A stretch of 64,000 bases of DNA from Diploscapter coronatus (lineage: Eukaryota > Nematoda > Chromadorea > Rhabditida > Rhabditidae), in assembly GCA_964036155.1 (NCBI GenBank), contig OZ038423.1, forward strand, positions 1,054,001 through 1,118,000, in the 5' to 3' direction. The position numbers and the translations under genes were made by a program. The notes beneath the pieces are model-generated. The model was not told where the DNA came from and searched no databases. It worked only from the letters and a program-made list of their open reading frames with translations. Positions 57,428 to 64,000 of this stretch are shown in pieces; the stretch's first letter is position 1; each line of letters opens with the position of its first letter.

Positions 57428-57553
57428 AGATATTTTTTAAAAATTGTCCGGATTTGCCAATTTCAGTGAAAATGTTCACATAATCCCAACTCCGCGAGTC
57501 GAACTTCCTTCCACTTTATCTGAGGCCTGAAAGGCTAGAAATTCTGCACAAAT

Positions 57554-64000
<6,447 letters not shown>

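Larger units (their letters stand above)
51831..57553. other. 5.7-kb gene-poor region
   Basis: AT-rich, especially after 55.3 kb. No gene could be supported. It contains an inverted-repeat element at 52443-52814, a truncated family C copy at 54407-54467, a full family C copy at 57285-57427, a 60-codon frame with a signal-like start at 52132, and an 87-codon minus-strand frame at 55058-55321. The right end is the promoter side of the ABC transporter gene. Confidence 0.4.

Overview
This window reads as nuclear DNA of a nematode, most likely a free-living rhabditid. Genes are split into many small exons by introns that are often only 45-60 bp, 3' splice sites are mostly TTTCAG, several start codons lie a few bases after a strong 3' splice signal (as expected for spliced-leader acceptors), and the recognisable proteins are nematode-type orthologues. 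apl-1 and mup-2 are both X-linked in C. elegans, so an X-chromosomal origin is a reasonable inference. All gene models were assembled by hand from reading frame, splice sites and phase.

Layout, left to right. 355-5261 (+): two tandem paralogous zinc-finger genes with an uncharacterised N-terminal domain and matching exon structure. 6115-7832 (+): troponin T (mup-2 type). 7992-8748 (-): a small single-pass membrane protein with LPxY and PPxY motifs, convergent with troponin T. 10773-12701 (-): an Old Yellow Enzyme-family flavin oxidoreductase. 14145-21912 (-): apl-1, the amyloid precursor protein orthologue, with a 1.7-kb foldback element in its large second intron. 21913-33113: an 11-kb gene-poor stretch upstream of apl-1, rich in a GAAATAGCGC-type motif. 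33114-38594 (-): taf-3 (TFIID subunit with histone fold, AT-hooks and PHD finger). 39171-39724 (-): TMEM254-family membrane protein. 41980-about 47848 (-): an unrecognised Ser/Pro-rich protein with an uncertain 5' end. 49541-51830 (+): an unrecognised secreted protein. 57554-64000 (+): an MRP/ABCC transporter cut by the window end inside its first nucleotide-binding domain, with an intron-containing tRNA-Leu(UAA) gene antisense in one intron.

The genes form no evident shared pathway; this is an ordinary eukaryotic chromosome segment. What stands out is the load of short inverted-repeat elements: at least eight families of MITE-like hairpins, mostly inside introns. One family (A) shows 7-9 bp flanking duplications in several copies, which suggests hAT-type transposition. 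Other points of interest are two GC-AG introns, an unusual share of AAG/GAG 3' splice sites, and an atypical active-site pair in the Old Yellow Enzyme homologue. I found no rRNA, CRISPR array, virus, or intact transposase gene.
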